Shown here in pieces: positions 1-9,241 of a DNA stretch of 64,000 nucleotides. A program made the translations under genes and the position numbers. Under the pieces are notes generated by a model. The model was not told the DNA's origin. It made no database searches and saw only the letters and a list, made by a program, of their open reading frames with translations. Position 1 is the first letter of the stretch. Each line of letters begins with the position of its first letter. This DNA comes from Pseudomonas sp. UBA5706 (GTDB lineage: Bacteria; Pseudomonadota; Gammaproteobacteria; Pseudomonadales; Pseudomonadaceae). The DNA is taken from assembly GCF_002419965.1 (NCBI RefSeq), contig NZ_DIHC01000016.1, positions 229,496-293,495 of the forward strand, written 5' to 3'.

Positions 1-1341
1 TCCGAGCTGGAAAGCCGTTCGGGCCTGCATCGCAGTGCGCTGGAGGCGGCGGCGACGGTGTACGCCCGCAGTGAGCGGGTGATGGTGATCTACGGCATGG
101 GCATGACGCAGCACCGCCACGGCGTCGAGAACGTGCAAATGCTGGTCAACCTGCTCCTGCTGCGCGGCAACATCGGCAAGCTGGGGGCTGGCATCTGCCC
201 GGTGCGCGGTCACTCCAACGTGCAGGGTCAGCGCACCGTTGGCATCACCGAGGACCCGGCCAAGGTGCCGCAGGAGAAGATCGAGTCACTGTTCGGCTTC
301 AAGGTGCCGCCGAACAAGGGGCTGGCCACGGTCGATGCGTGCATGGGCATTCTCGATGGCAGCGTTAAAGCCTTTATCGGGCTGGGCGGCAATTTTCTAC
401 GCGCCGTGCCCGATACCGATCGGATGGAACCGGCCTGGTCGCGGCTCGAACTCAATGTGCAGATTGCCACCAAGCTTAATCGCACCCACCTGATTCCCGG
501 GCAGCGTGCGTGGCTGTTGCCGTGTCTGGGGCGTATCGAAATGGATGTGCAGGAGGGTGTCGAGCAGGTGTACAGCACCGAAGACAGCACCGGCTGCATC
601 CGCGCCTGGCAGGGCAGAAGTGAACCGGGCGGCGAGCAGTTGCGCGCCGAGGTGGCGATCATTGCGGGGCTGGCGAAGGCGACCCTTGATGGCCAGGCCC
701 AGATCCCGTGGGAAGCCTGGCGCCGGGATTACGCGAAAATTCGCGAGGCGATTGCTCAGGTCTACCCGGAAATCTTTCATGACATGGAGTCGCGGATGTG
801 GGAGCACGGTGGCTTTCATCGGCCGATCCCGGCTGCGCAACGGCAGTGGAAGACCGAAACCGGCAAGGCGCGCTTTGTCTCGCCGCGCAGTCTCGATGAA
901 AACAGTGACGTTTCTTCAGGCTTGACCGCGCGTGATGTCATTCAGTTGATGACCCTGCGCAGCAACGACCAATTCAATACCACGATTTATGGCTATGACG
1001 ACCGCTTTCGCGGCGTGCACGGAACACGCAGCGTGGTGTTCATGAACCGTAACGACGTGGTGCGCCTGGGATTTGCAGCCGGCGATTGGGTCACATTGCG
1101 TACAGCCATCGAGCCTGAAGTGCTCAGGGAAGTCGGGCCCATGCAGATCATCGCCTATGACATCCCCGTTGGCTGCGCAGCGGCGTATTACCCCGAGTGC
1201 AACCCGCTGGTCCCCTTATGGCACCACGCCGAACGCAGCAAGGTGCCCGCAGCCAAATCGGTCCCGATCACGTTGCACAAGGCCCAAGCCAACGCGCGTG
1301 CGCAAAAACGCGCAGTGCCCAGGAAAGATCAGGTGGTGTAG
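1..1341 (+). CDS. FdhF/YdeP-like molybdopterin oxidoreductase, C-terminal part
   Basis: The frame is open from base 1, so the N-terminal part lies outside the window; about 446 residues remain of a family usually near 760-780. Seen: the molybdopterin-binding signature GAGICPVRGHSNVQG, an FIGLGGNFLRA stretch typical of the second half of the MopB domain, a bridging segment WKTETGKARF, and a C-terminal cofactor-capping domain (LMTLRSNDQFNTT, then NRNDVVRLGFAAGDWV). The family holds a bis-MGD molybdenum cofactor in the cytoplasm and is related to formate dehydrogenase H; YdeP of E. coli is linked to acid tolerance, but the substrate is not settled. No partner subunit is visible downstream. The family call is firm; the reaction is not. 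Confidence 0.85.
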   Translation, partial: SELESRSGLHRSALEAAATVYARSERVMVIYGMGMTQHRHGVENVQMLVNLLLLRGNIGKLGAGICPVRGHSNVQGQRTVGITEDPAKVPQEKIESLFGFKVPPNKGLATVDACMGILDGSVKAFIGLGGNFLRAVPDTDRMEPAWSRLELNVQIATKLNRTHLIPGQRAWLLPCLGRIEMDVQEGVEQVYSTEDSTGCIRAWQGRSEPGGEQLRAEVAIIAGLAKATLDGQAQIPWEAWRRDYAKIREAIAQVYPEIFHDMESRMWEHGGFHRPIPAAQRQWKTETGKARFVSPRSLDENSDVSSGLTARDVIQLMTLRSNDQFNTTIYGYDDRFRGVHGTRSVVFMNRNDVVRLGFAAGDWVTLRTAIEPEVLREVGPMQIIAYDIPVGCAAAYYPECNPLVPLWHHAERSKVPAAKSVPITLHKAQANARAQKRAVPRKDQVV

Positions 1342-1685
1342 TCGAATAATGGCGACCTGCAGCGCCGATCTCATTCTCCGCGTCGGTCAGGATTTGTGAG
1401 ACCACCCTGGAATCTGTGGAATCTGTGGAATCTGGGGAGCTGCGGAACCTGTGGGAACTACTGGAGGTGTGCGACAGTGGCGAAGGTGGTGGGTCGGTTG
1501 CAAAATGTATTGACTGACCCGCCGCCTTCGCTGCCGCTGTAACCTCCGGCGTTTCCCACCGTGCCGCGTCATCACCTCGATGTCCCCCACCAGCGTTCCT
1601 CGGTGCTTTTAGACCTGAGGTCGCTATTGCCATTCACGGGAGTTTCCGGGGTTCTGCATGCATCGCTTTGCAGTGAAAACCGGAA
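1342..1685. other. Intergenic stretch without a convincing gene
   Basis: This gap separates the molybdoenzyme gene from the convergent LysR gene. It contains a short G-rich direct repeat (annotated separately). The open frames crossing it show low-complexity translations and no family signature. I see no clear rho-independent terminator. Confidence 0.5.
1409..1435. repeat. Three tandem copies of a 9-base unit
   Basis: The unit GGAATCTGT occurs at 1409-1417 and 1418-1426; a third copy at 1427-1435 differs in its last base. Related GGAACCTGTGGGAAC sequence follows directly. It lies just past the molybdoenzyme stop codon and looks like slippage-generated sequence. Confidence 0.7.
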
Positions 1686-2570
1686 TCAAATCTGCTCCAG
1701 CAACCACGTCCGAAACGCCTGCAAGGAGGGGAGCATTTCATTGCGCGGTGGATAGCTGAGAAAGTAGCTGCGCTGGCTGGCGAAGGGCTGGTCCAGGGCG
1801 ATGAGTTCCGCGCTGGCCAGCTCCTCGGCCACCAGAATGCGGGGCACCAGGCCGATGCCGATGCCGGCCCTGACCGCCTGGATCAGGTGCGAGGTCAGTT
1901 CGAAGCTTGGCCCAAGGCGCATCATGCGATGGGGCAGGTGGTGGTGGCTGAACCAGTCGCCCCAAACGTTGGGGTTGTTGGCGACATTAAGCAGCATCTG
2001 TGCGGCGATGTGTTCGGGGTTCCAGTTTTCCTGCTCCCGGGCTTTGTGCGAGGAGAGGATCACCACCAGTTCTTCGGCGTGCAGGCGATGGCTGATCAGC
2101 CCCGGCAGGCCTGCATGACCGACCACGATCGCCGCATCGATGCCGCTGGTCTCGAAATCCACGGCATCGATGCGCGAGTTGATGTGCACCAGCATGCCGG
2201 GGTGAGTCTTGTAAAAATCGTGCAGGCGCGGCAGCAGCCACTTGGAACCGAACGTCGGCAGCGTCGCCAGACGCAGGCTACCGCCGCCGGATTGATAGGC
2301 CATGGCCTGCAGCGTGGCGCTGCGAATGCGCCCCAGTGCGTCACTCATTTCCCGCTGATACAAGCGCCCGACGTCGGTCAGCTGCACCTGCCGACCTTCC
2401 CGACGAAACAACGTCAACCCCAGTTGCTGTTCCAGCGCCTGCACCTGACGGCTCACCGCACTTTGGGTCAGCGACAGTTCCACGGCGGCGCGGGTGTAGC
2501 TTTCATGTCGTGCGGCGGCCTCGAAAGCCAGCAGCAGGGACATCGACGGGGTGAGATGGCGGTAATTCAT
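1686..2570 (-). CDS. LysR-family transcriptional regulator (GcvA-like)
   Basis: 294 residues, normal LysR length. The N-terminal winged HTH (about residues 7-65) carries SYTRAAVELSLTQSAVSRQV and LEQQLGLTLFRR; the rest is a LysR effector-binding domain starting near LRLATLPTFGSKWL, a form typical of the GcvA/AmpR/TrpI branch. It is divergent from the D-2-hydroxyglutarate dehydrogenase gene with about 160 bases between start codons, the classic arrangement of a LysR protein and its target. That regulatory link is inference. The ATG at 2570 gives the usual MNYRHLTPSMSLL N-terminus. Confidence 0.92.
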   Translation of the reverse strand: MNYRHLTPSMSLLLAFEAAARHESYTRAAVELSLTQSAVSRQVQALEQQLGLTLFRREGRQVQLTDVGRLYQREMSDALGRIRSATLQAMAYQSGGGSLRLATLPTFGSKWLLPRLHDFYKTHPGMLVHINSRIDAVDFETSGIDAAIVVGHAGLPGLISHRLHAEELVVILSSHKAREQENWNPEHIAAQMLLNVANNPNVWGDWFSHHHLPHRMMRLGPSFELTSHLIQAVRAGIGIGLVPRILVAEELASAELIALDQPFASQRSYFLSYPPRNEMLPSLQAFRTWLLEQI

Positions 2571-2729
2571 TCGGAAAAGTCATCGATAGCGGCAGGAATA
2601 TCCATTTGTATCGCGTCGGGACCTGCAGGATCATTGGCGCAAACAAAGACCCGAGGCTGACCGATTAATGCCCGGGCGACAAGTATTTTGCTGTTTCCCG
2701 TGATCAGACCGACAAGAGCCCATCCCACG

Positions 2730-5700
2730 ATGATCGCCCAACTGCCTACCGCAACGCCCGCGGCCCAGTACCCAGACTTTCTCGACGCCCTGCGTGCCAG
2801 CGGTTTTCGCGGTCAGCTCAGCGCCGATTACGCCACCCGCACAGTGCTGGCGACCGACAATTCGATCTACCAGCGCTTGCCGCAAGCGGCGGTCTTTCCT
2901 CTAGACGCTGACGACGTCGCACGCATTGCGACGCTGATGGCCGAGCCGCGCTTCAGGCAGATCAAGCTCACGCCACGGGGCGGCGGCACCGGCACCAATG
3001 GCCAGTCGTTGACCGACGGCATCGTGGTCGATCTGTCGCGGCACATGAACCATATCCTCGAAATCAACGCTCAAGAGCGCTGGGTGCGGGTTCAGGCGGG
3101 GGTGGTCAAGGATCAGCTCAATGCGGCGCTCAAGCCTCACGGGCTGTTCTTCGCCCCTGAATTGTCGACCTCCAACCGCGCCACGGTCGGCGGCATGATC
3201 AACACCGATGCCAGCGGGCAGGGCAGTTGCACCTACGGCAAGACCCGCGATCACGTGCTGGAACTGCACAGCGTGCTGCTGGGTGGCGAACGCCTGCATA
3301 CCCAGCCACTGACCAATGAACAACTGGAGTCAGCCTGCGCGCGGCCCGGCCGCATCGGTGAGGTGTATCGCACCGCGCGGCAGATCCAGGAAACCCAGGC
3401 CGACTTGATCGAGTCGGTGTTCCCCAAACTCAATCGCTGCCTGACCGGTTATGACCTGGCGCACCTGCGCGACGAGCAGGGGCGCTTTAACCTCAACAGC
3501 GTGCTTTGCGGTGCGGAAGGTTCGCTGGGTTATGTGGTCGAAGCCAAGCTCAACGTGCTGCCGATTCCGAAATATTCGGTGCTGGTGAACGTGCGCTACA
3601 GCAGCTTCATGGACGCCCTGCGCGACGCCAACGCTTTGCTTGCGCACAAGCCGTTGTCCATCGAAACCGTGGATTCCAAGGTGCTGATGCTGGCGATGAA
3701 AGACATCGTCTGGCACAGCGTCGCCGAATATTTTCCCGCCGATGCCGAGCGCCCGACACTGGGCATCAACCTGGTGGAATTCAGCGGCGATGAAGCGGCC
3801 GAGGTCAACGCCCGGGTGGCGGCGTTCGTCGATCACCTGCAGGCAGACACAAGCATCGAGCGGCTTGGGCACACCCTTGCCGAAGGGGCCGACGCCGTCA
3901 CTCGTGTCTACACCATGCGCAAGCGTTCGGTGGGCCTGCTGGGCAACGTCGAAGGCGAGATTCGTCCGCAGCCCTTCGTCGAAGACACCGCCGTGCCGCC
4001 CGAGCGACTGGCCGATTACATCGCTGAATTTCGTGCGTTGCTGGACGGCCATGGTCTGGCCTACGGCATGTTTGGTCACGTCGATGCCGGCGTGCTGCAC
4101 GTACGTCCGGCGCTGGACATGAAAGACCCGGACCAGGCCGCGCTGGTCAAACCGATTTCCGATGCTGTTGCCGAGTTGACCCAGCGCTACGGCGGTCTGC
4201 TGTGGGGCGAGCACGGCAAGGGCCTGCGCTCGGAGTACGTGCCTGCATTCTTCGGTGAGCTGTACCCGGCGCTGCAAGCGCTCAAGGGCGCGTTCGACCC
4301 GCACAACCAGCTCAACCCAGGCAAGATCTGCACCCCGTCGGATGCCACCGAAGGGCTGCTCAAGGTCAACGAAGTTACGTTGCGCGGCGACCTTGATCGG
4401 CAGATCGACGAGCGCGTCTGGCAAAGCTTCGGCACCGCAGTGCACTGTAACGGCAACGGCGCCTGCTACAACTTCGACCCGAACGATGCGATGTGCCCGT
4501 CGTGGAAGGCAACCCGCGAGCGCCAGCATTCGCCCAAAGGCCGCGCATCGTTGATTCGCGAGTGGTTGCGTCTGCAAGGTGCGGCCAACATTGACGTGCT
4601 GGAGGCGGCCAAAGGCAAGGCAGCGTGGATCACAGGCCTGCCGACGCGACTGCGCAATAACCTGGCGCGCTCCCGGGGGCAGGCGGACTTTTCCCATGAG
4701 GTCTACGACGCCATGGCCGGTTGCCTCGCCTGCAAGTCCTGCGCGGGACAATGCCCGATCAAGGTCAACGTACCGGAATTTCGCTCGCGTTTTCTCGAGC
4801 TGTACCACGGTCGTTATCAGCGTCCGCTGCGCGATTACCTGATCGGTTCGCTGGAATTTTCCATTCCCTACATGGCCTATGCGCCCGGTCTGTACAACGC
4901 GGTGATGGGCTCGAAGTGGGTCAGTGGCCTGCTCGAACGCCACGTCGGCATGCTCGACAGCCCGCTGATTCATCGCTACAACCTGCAAAGCACGCTGTCG
5001 CGCTGCAATGTGGCGGTCGCCAGTGTTCCGGCTCTGCGTGAGCTTAGCAATGAGCAGCGTCAGCGCAGTGTGGTGCTGGTGCAGGACGCTTTTACCCGTT
5101 ACTTCGAAACGCCGTTGCTCGCGGCGCTGATTCAGCTCGTGCATCAGTTGGGTTACCGGGTATTCCTGGCGCCTTACAGTGCCAATGGCAAGCCGTTGCA
5201 GGTGCAGGGCTTCCTCGGCGCATTCGCCAAAGCCGCGGTGCGCAACGCGGGTCAACTCAAGGCACTGGGCGACTGTGGCGTGCCGATGGTGGGCCTTGAC
5301 CCGGCAATGACCCTGGTCTATCGCCAGGAATACCAGAAGGTGCCGGGGCTGGAAGGCAGCCCGAACGTCCTGTTGCCTCAGGAATGGCTGATTGACGCAC
5401 TGCCTGAAACCACAGATGCGATGCAGAGCGCGTCATTCCGCCTGATGGCTCACTGCACTGAGAAGACCAACGTTCCGGCCAGCACCTCACAGTGGGAAAA
5501 AGTCTTTGCCCGCATCGGTCTCAAACTGGTCACCGAAGCCACCGGCTGCTGCGGCATGTCCGGCACCTACGGCCACGAAGCGCGCAATCAAGAGACGTCG
5601 AAAATCATCTTCGAACAGTCATGGGCGACCAAGCTGGACAAGCCGGGTGAAGCGCTGGCAACGGGTTATTCGTGCCGCAGCCAGGTCAAGCGCCAGGCTG

Positions 5701-5756
5701 ACACGCAACTGCGTCACCCGCTGGAAGTGGTGCTGGAACGATTGTTGGCGCGGTGA
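2730..5756 (+). CDS. ydiJ: D-2-hydroxyglutarate dehydrogenase, FAD/Fe-S fused form (YdiJ)
   Basis: About 1008 residues, close to E. coli YdiJ (1018). Order of domains: FAD-binding PCMH domain with RGGGTGTNGQSL near residues 81-92, FAD-oxidase C-terminal domain to about residue 530 (GMFGHVDAGVLHVRP), then an iron-sulfur part with CLACKSCAGQCP near 665-677 and a CCG-type motif TGCCGMSGTYGHE near 939. The family oxidises D-2-hydroxyglutarate to 2-oxoglutarate, removing the by-product of SerA; electrons probably pass to the respiratory chain. I prefer the ATG at 2730; an in-frame TTG at 2688 would add 14 residues but lacks support. It stands alone and is divergent from a LysR gene. Confidence 0.88.
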   Translation: MIAQLPTATPAAQYPDFLDALRASGFRGQLSADYATRTVLATDNSIYQRLPQAAVFPLDADDVARIATLMAEPRFRQIKLTPRGGGTGTNGQSLTDGIVVDLSRHMNHILEINAQERWVRVQAGVVKDQLNAALKPHGLFFAPELSTSNRATVGGMINTDASGQGSCTYGKTRDHVLELHSVLLGGERLHTQPLTNEQLESACARPGRIGEVYRTARQIQETQADLIESVFPKLNRCLTGYDLAHLRDEQGRFNLNSVLCGAEGSLGYVVEAKLNVLPIPKYSVLVNVRYSSFMDALRDANALLAHKPLSIETVDSKVLMLAMKDIVWHSVAEYFPADAERPTLGINLVEFSGDEAAEVNARVAAFVDHLQADTSIERLGHTLAEGADAVTRVYTMRKRSVGLLGNVEGEIRPQPFVEDTAVPPERLADYIAEFRALLDGHGLAYGMFGHVDAGVLHVRPALDMKDPDQAALVKPISDAVAELTQRYGGLLWGEHGKGLRSEYVPAFFGELYPALQALKGAFDPHNQLNPGKICTPSDATEGLLKVNEVTLRGDLDRQIDERVWQSFGTAVHCNGNGACYNFDPNDAMCPSWKATRERQHSPKGRASLIREWLRLQGAANIDVLEAAKGKAAWITGLPTRLRNNLARSRGQADFSHEVYDAMAGCLACKSCAGQCPIKVNVPEFRSRFLELYHGRYQRPLRDYLIGSLEFSIPYMAYAPGLYNAVMGSKWVSGLLERHVGMLDSPLIHRYNLQSTLSRCNVAVASVPALRELSNEQRQRSVVLVQDAFTRYFETPLLAALIQLVHQLGYRVFLAPYSANGKPLQVQGFLGAFAKAAVRNAGQLKALGDCGVPMVGLDPAMTLVYRQEYQKVPGLEGSPNVLLPQEWLIDALPETTDAMQSASFRLMAHCTEKTNVPASTSQWEKVFARIGLKLVTEATGCCGMSGTYGHEARNQETSKIIFEQSWATKLDKPGEALATGYSCRSQVKRQADTQLRHPLEVVLERLLAR

Positions 5757-5866
5757 GCGATGGCGCGGCAGCGAAGGCGGAGCGTTATTCGTTCATAGGA
5801 CGGCAGACCTACTGCCTTCGCCCCCCCCGAGTTATGAAGCACATTCAGGCAAGGGCGGTGCAGCGA

Positions 5867-6730
5867 CTAATGCTGCAGCCGAGGCTCTCGCTCAACGCAG
5901 TCCACTAGAAAATCCATCACCGCCTTGACCGATGGTGAGCGCCGCAGGTCGGGATACACCGTCAGCCACAGGTCGCGGGTCGGGGCTTCGCTGTCGACGG
6001 GCAGACGCTGGAGCAGCGGGTCCTTGTCGCCCACCGTAGTTGGCAGCACGACTGCGCCGGCCCCCGACCGGGCCGCCATTTGCTGGGACATCAGGTCACT
6101 GGCGGCGAATACCACAGGGCGATGCTGGCGGATCTGATGCAGCCAGGCCTGTTGCGGCAGATGATCGCGGCTGTCGTCATAGGCGATGAACGCCCACTGC
6201 TCGGGCGCACGCTCAACGAATTCGGGGCAGCCGTACAAGGCGAAGCGCACCACACCGATTTTTCGACGCACCAGCGCGTCTTCTTCCGGTCGCACCGTGC
6301 GCAAGGCAATGTCTGCCTCGCCCTTATCCAGCGCCGCCATGGACACCGAAGGCAGCAGGATAACGTTGAGCCTGGGGTGCTGCTGTCGCAATTGAGCGAT
6401 GCAAGGGGCGAGGGTGTGGACGGCCAGAGAGGGCGGGGCGCTGACCTTGACCGTTCCTGCCACGGCAATGGAGGCAAGTCGCGACAGTTGTTGTACCTCG
6501 CTGGCAATCCTGGGCATGGCGCTAAGGATACGACTCAACGCGCGCCCTTCTTCGGTCAATGGCCGGCTTCTCGGCAGTCGATCCACCAGGCGCAGCCCCA
6601 AGGTTTTTTCCAGGGCATCGAGGCGACGACCCACGGTCGCATGCTCGACCTGCAATTCCCTGGCGGCCGCCGAGAGCGATTGCGTACGCGCCAGCACGCT
6701 GAAGAAATAGAGATCCTGCCAATCGAACAT
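5867..6730 (-). CDS. LysR-family transcriptional regulator
   Basis: 287 residues. The HTH covers about residues 3-62 (QSLSAAARELQVEHATVGRRLDALE, the form seen in the subgroup with VGRRL instead of VSRQ), followed by a substrate-binding domain beginning VKVSAPPSLAVHTLAP. The effector is unknown. The gene is divergent from the quinone-oxidoreductase-like gene at 6869 with 138 bases between starts, so that gene is the likely target (inference). The start ATG at 6730 gives the standard MFDWQDLYFFSVLA N-terminus. Confidence 0.9.
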   Translation of the reverse strand: MFDWQDLYFFSVLARTQSLSAAARELQVEHATVGRRLDALEKTLGLRLVDRLPRSRPLTEEGRALSRILSAMPRIASEVQQLSRLASIAVAGTVKVSAPPSLAVHTLAPCIAQLRQQHPRLNVILLPSVSMAALDKGEADIALRTVRPEEDALVRRKIGVVRFALYGCPEFVERAPEQWAFIAYDDSRDHLPQQAWLHQIRQHRPVVFAASDLMSQQMAARSGAGAVVLPTTVGDKDPLLQRLPVDSEAPTRDLWLTVYPDLRRSPSVKAVMDFLVDCVEREPRLQH

Positions 6731-6868
6731 CGGTTAATTTCCGCGCGGACAGTGTGAAGGTTTTGGGAATTATCGACCCGAGCATGCAGTTCTATCATGG
6801 ATCCGCTCATTGAACGACGTGGGTGTGCCACGGCGTTCTGAATCCTCTGCGCAAGGAGTCTCATCCTG

Positions 6869-7870
6869 ATGAAAGGCATCATGATCGAAAGCTACGGCGG
6901 GCCCGAGGTCGTACAGTTGCGCTCCGACCTGGTCAAACCTTCGGCAGCGCCGGGGCAGGTGGTGGTCAAGGTCGCGTGTGCGGGCATCAATTTCATGGAC
7001 GTGCACACGCGCCAAGGCAAGTACGCTACGTCTGTCACCTATCCGGTGCGATTGCCGTGCACGCTGGGCATGGAAGGTTCGGGTGTGGTCGTTGAAGTGG
7101 GCGAGGGCGTGCATCAGCTCACGGTGGGTGATCGTGTGGCCTGGTGCATCGCATGGGGCAGTTATGCCGAGTACGCCGCTGTGCCGGCGCAAAGGGTCGC
7201 AACGATACCCGACGCGATTGATTTCGACATGGCCGCGGCGGCCATCTTTCAGGGCGCCACCGCGCATTATCTGGTGGACGACATTGCGCGGCTGGGGCCG
7301 GGCAGCAGCTGTCTGATTCATGCGGCGTCCGGCAGCATTGGCCAGTTATTGATACAAATGGCCAAGGCCAGAGGCGCGCGGGTGTTTGCCACTGCCAGTA
7401 GCGAGCGCAAATGTGCAATCGCCATCGAACGGGGAGCCCATCAAGCGATGCTGTACGACCAGGGCCGCTTCGCCGAGCGTATCCGTGAAGCGACCCAGAG
7501 CAAGGGGGTGGATGTGGTGTTCGACTCGCTGGGCAAAAGCACGTTGCGCGACAGCTTCCGGGCCTGCCGCACCCGCGGCCTGGTGGTCAATTACGGCAAC
7601 GTTTCCGGCTCGGTCACTGACCTTGATCCCATCGAACTGGGTGAGGCAGGTTCGCTGTTTTTGACTCGCCCAAGACTGGCTGATCATATGGCCGATGGCG
7701 CGACCGTCCAGCGCCGCGCCGATGCGGTGTTCGCGGCGATCCTCGAAGGTTCGCTCAAGGTCGAGATCGAAGGGCGCTACCGGCTGGAAGAGGTGCAGGC
7801 GGTTCACGCACGCATCGAGGCACGCGAGCAGATTGGCAAGTCAGTGATGTGCATCGACGGGGCTCAATGA
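6869..7870 (+). CDS. Zn-independent medium-chain reductase, quinone oxidoreductase-like
   Basis: 333 residues, full length for the QOR branch of the medium-chain dehydrogenase/reductase superfamily. Seen: N-terminal GroES-like domain with CAGINFMDVHTRQG (the QOR hallmark N-F-x-D instead of zinc ligands), GMEGSGVV, then a Rossmann fold with IHAASGSIGQLLIQMAKA for NADPH. No catalytic or structural zinc cysteine set is present. Members reduce quinones or enones with NADPH in the cytoplasm. The ATG at 6869 is preceded by AAGGAG. It is divergent from a LysR regulator. The true substrate cannot be read from sequence. Confidence 0.9.
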   Translation: MKGIMIESYGGPEVVQLRSDLVKPSAAPGQVVVKVACAGINFMDVHTRQGKYATSVTYPVRLPCTLGMEGSGVVVEVGEGVHQLTVGDRVAWCIAWGSYAEYAAVPAQRVATIPDAIDFDMAAAAIFQGATAHYLVDDIARLGPGSSCLIHAASGSIGQLLIQMAKARGARVFATASSERKCAIAIERGAHQAMLYDQGRFAERIREATQSKGVDVVFDSLGKSTLRDSFRACRTRGLVVNYGNVSGSVTDLDPIELGEAGSLFLTRPRLADHMADGATVQRRADAVFAAILEGSLKVEIEGRYRLEEVQAVHARIEAREQIGKSVMCIDGAQ

Positions 7871-8034
7871 GCCACGGTCGAAGCTTCAACGCCGGGCGTA
7901 ACTTTGATCACTGAGCGAGTCCTGATGACGGGCGATGCCGGGGCTGCGGGTCGAGATCAGGATTATCGCGACAGGCTAAGGCCAGCGAAAGCAGAGCCGG
8001 CATCGAGTGACCGGCCCTGTACTGAGCGCCTGCG

Positions 8035-9015
8035 TTAAGCGAAGCCCACCACGGCATGGGGAATGTAAGGCGCTTCCAGCTCGGCGCGCTCGGCGTCGCT
8101 GAGCTTGAGTTCGATCGCCGCCAGCGCATCGTCCAGATGACCGGAGCGCGAGGCGCCAACAATCGGCGCGCTGATGCCCGGATGCGAAAGCACCCAGGCC
8201 AGGGCTACCTGCGCCGGTGCCACCCCCCGAGCATTGGCAACCCTGGCCACGGCTTGCACCACCTTGCGATCGGCATCAGCGGTATGGGCATACAGCGTCT
8301 TGCCGAATTCGTCGGACTCAGCACGTTCACTGCTTTCATTCCAAGGGCGCGTCAGGCGGCCGCGGGCGAGCGGGCTCCAGGGCATCACACCAATTCCCTG
8401 CGCTTGACACAGGGGCAGCATTTCGCGCTCTTCTTCGCGGTACAGCAGGTTTACATAATTCTGCATGGTCGAAAAACGCGTCCAACCGTTGGCTGCAGAG
8501 GTGTGCAGCATCGTTGCAAACTGCCAGGCGAACATCGATGAAGCGCCGATGTAGCGAACCTTTCCGGCCTTGACCAGATCGTGCAGCGCTTCGAGTGTCT
8601 CCTCAATCGGGGTCTCGTAATCGAAACGGTGAATCTGGTACAGGTCGATGTAGTCGGTGCCCAGGCGGCGTAGCGAGTTGTCGGCCTCTTGCAGTATCGC
8701 CTTGCGACTCAAACCGGCACCGTTAGGGCCATCATGCATGCGGCCGTTGACCTTGGTGGCGAGGACGATTTCGTCGCGTCGGGCAAAATCCTTGAGGGCG
8801 CGGCCGACGATTTCTTCCGAGGTGCCGTCGGAGTACACGTTGGCGGTGTCGAAGAAATTGATCCCGGCTTCGACGGCCTGCCGGATCAGCGGACGACTTT
8901 GTTCCTCGTTCAAGGTCCATGGGTGCGTGCCACGCTCAGGCACGCCGTAGGTCATGCACCCCAGGCACAGGGGTGAGACGTCAAGTCCGGTTTTTCCCAG
9001 CTTCGAATACTTCAT
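8035..9015 (-). CDS. Aldo/keto reductase (YajO-like)
   Basis: 326 residues, similar to E. coli YajO (324). The family's (beta/alpha)8 barrel is visible through N-terminal LGKTGLDVSPLCLGCMTYG, NFFDTANVYSDGTSEEIVGRAL with catalytic Asp and Tyr, catalytic Lys in VLATKVNG, DYIDLYQIHRFD, and the C-terminal NADPH-binding part ending PIVGASRSGHLDDAL. It acts in the cytoplasm as an NADPH-dependent carbonyl reductase; substrate unknown. A GGAG site lies before the ATG at 9015. Its upstream region is shared with the divergent SDR gene at 9242, which may mean joint control under stress (inference). Confidence 0.93.
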   Translation of the reverse strand: MKYSKLGKTGLDVSPLCLGCMTYGVPERGTHPWTLNEEQSRPLIRQAVEAGINFFDTANVYSDGTSEEIVGRALKDFARRDEIVLATKVNGRMHDGPNGAGLSRKAILQEADNSLRRLGTDYIDLYQIHRFDYETPIEETLEALHDLVKAGKVRYIGASSMFAWQFATMLHTSAANGWTRFSTMQNYVNLLYREEEREMLPLCQAQGIGVMPWSPLARGRLTRPWNESSERAESDEFGKTLYAHTADADRKVVQAVARVANARGVAPAQVALAWVLSHPGISAPIVGASRSGHLDDALAAIELKLSDAERAELEAPYIPHAVVGFA

Positions 9016-9241
9016 GTGCGTTTCTCCAAGAGGCGTTGATGGCTATTGATTGAGTCCACCGGGCATTCGTTCCGCGCGCCTGACCCACCGGGTGCCTCAT
9101 GGGTCAGCCATTGGCCATGGTTGATCGGCACCGCGGACGCCTGGAGGCAGGTGTTGTAAAAAACACCGAACTGATCGCGACCCGCCAAAGTCCACCCTCA
9201 ATGCGCACCCTGCTGCGCCGGCAACTTTTGAGGAGAATGTG

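Noticed and set aside
3330..5255. Very long open frame (641 codons) antisense to the D-2-hydroxyglutarate dehydrogenase
   Set aside because: Shadow of a high-GC gene: no ribosome site, no family signature, His/Arg/Gln-rich translation, and full overlap with a well-supported gene.
5821..5828. Run of eight C after the dehydrogenase gene
   Set aside because: Lies in a short spacer between convergent genes; does not affect a reading frame.
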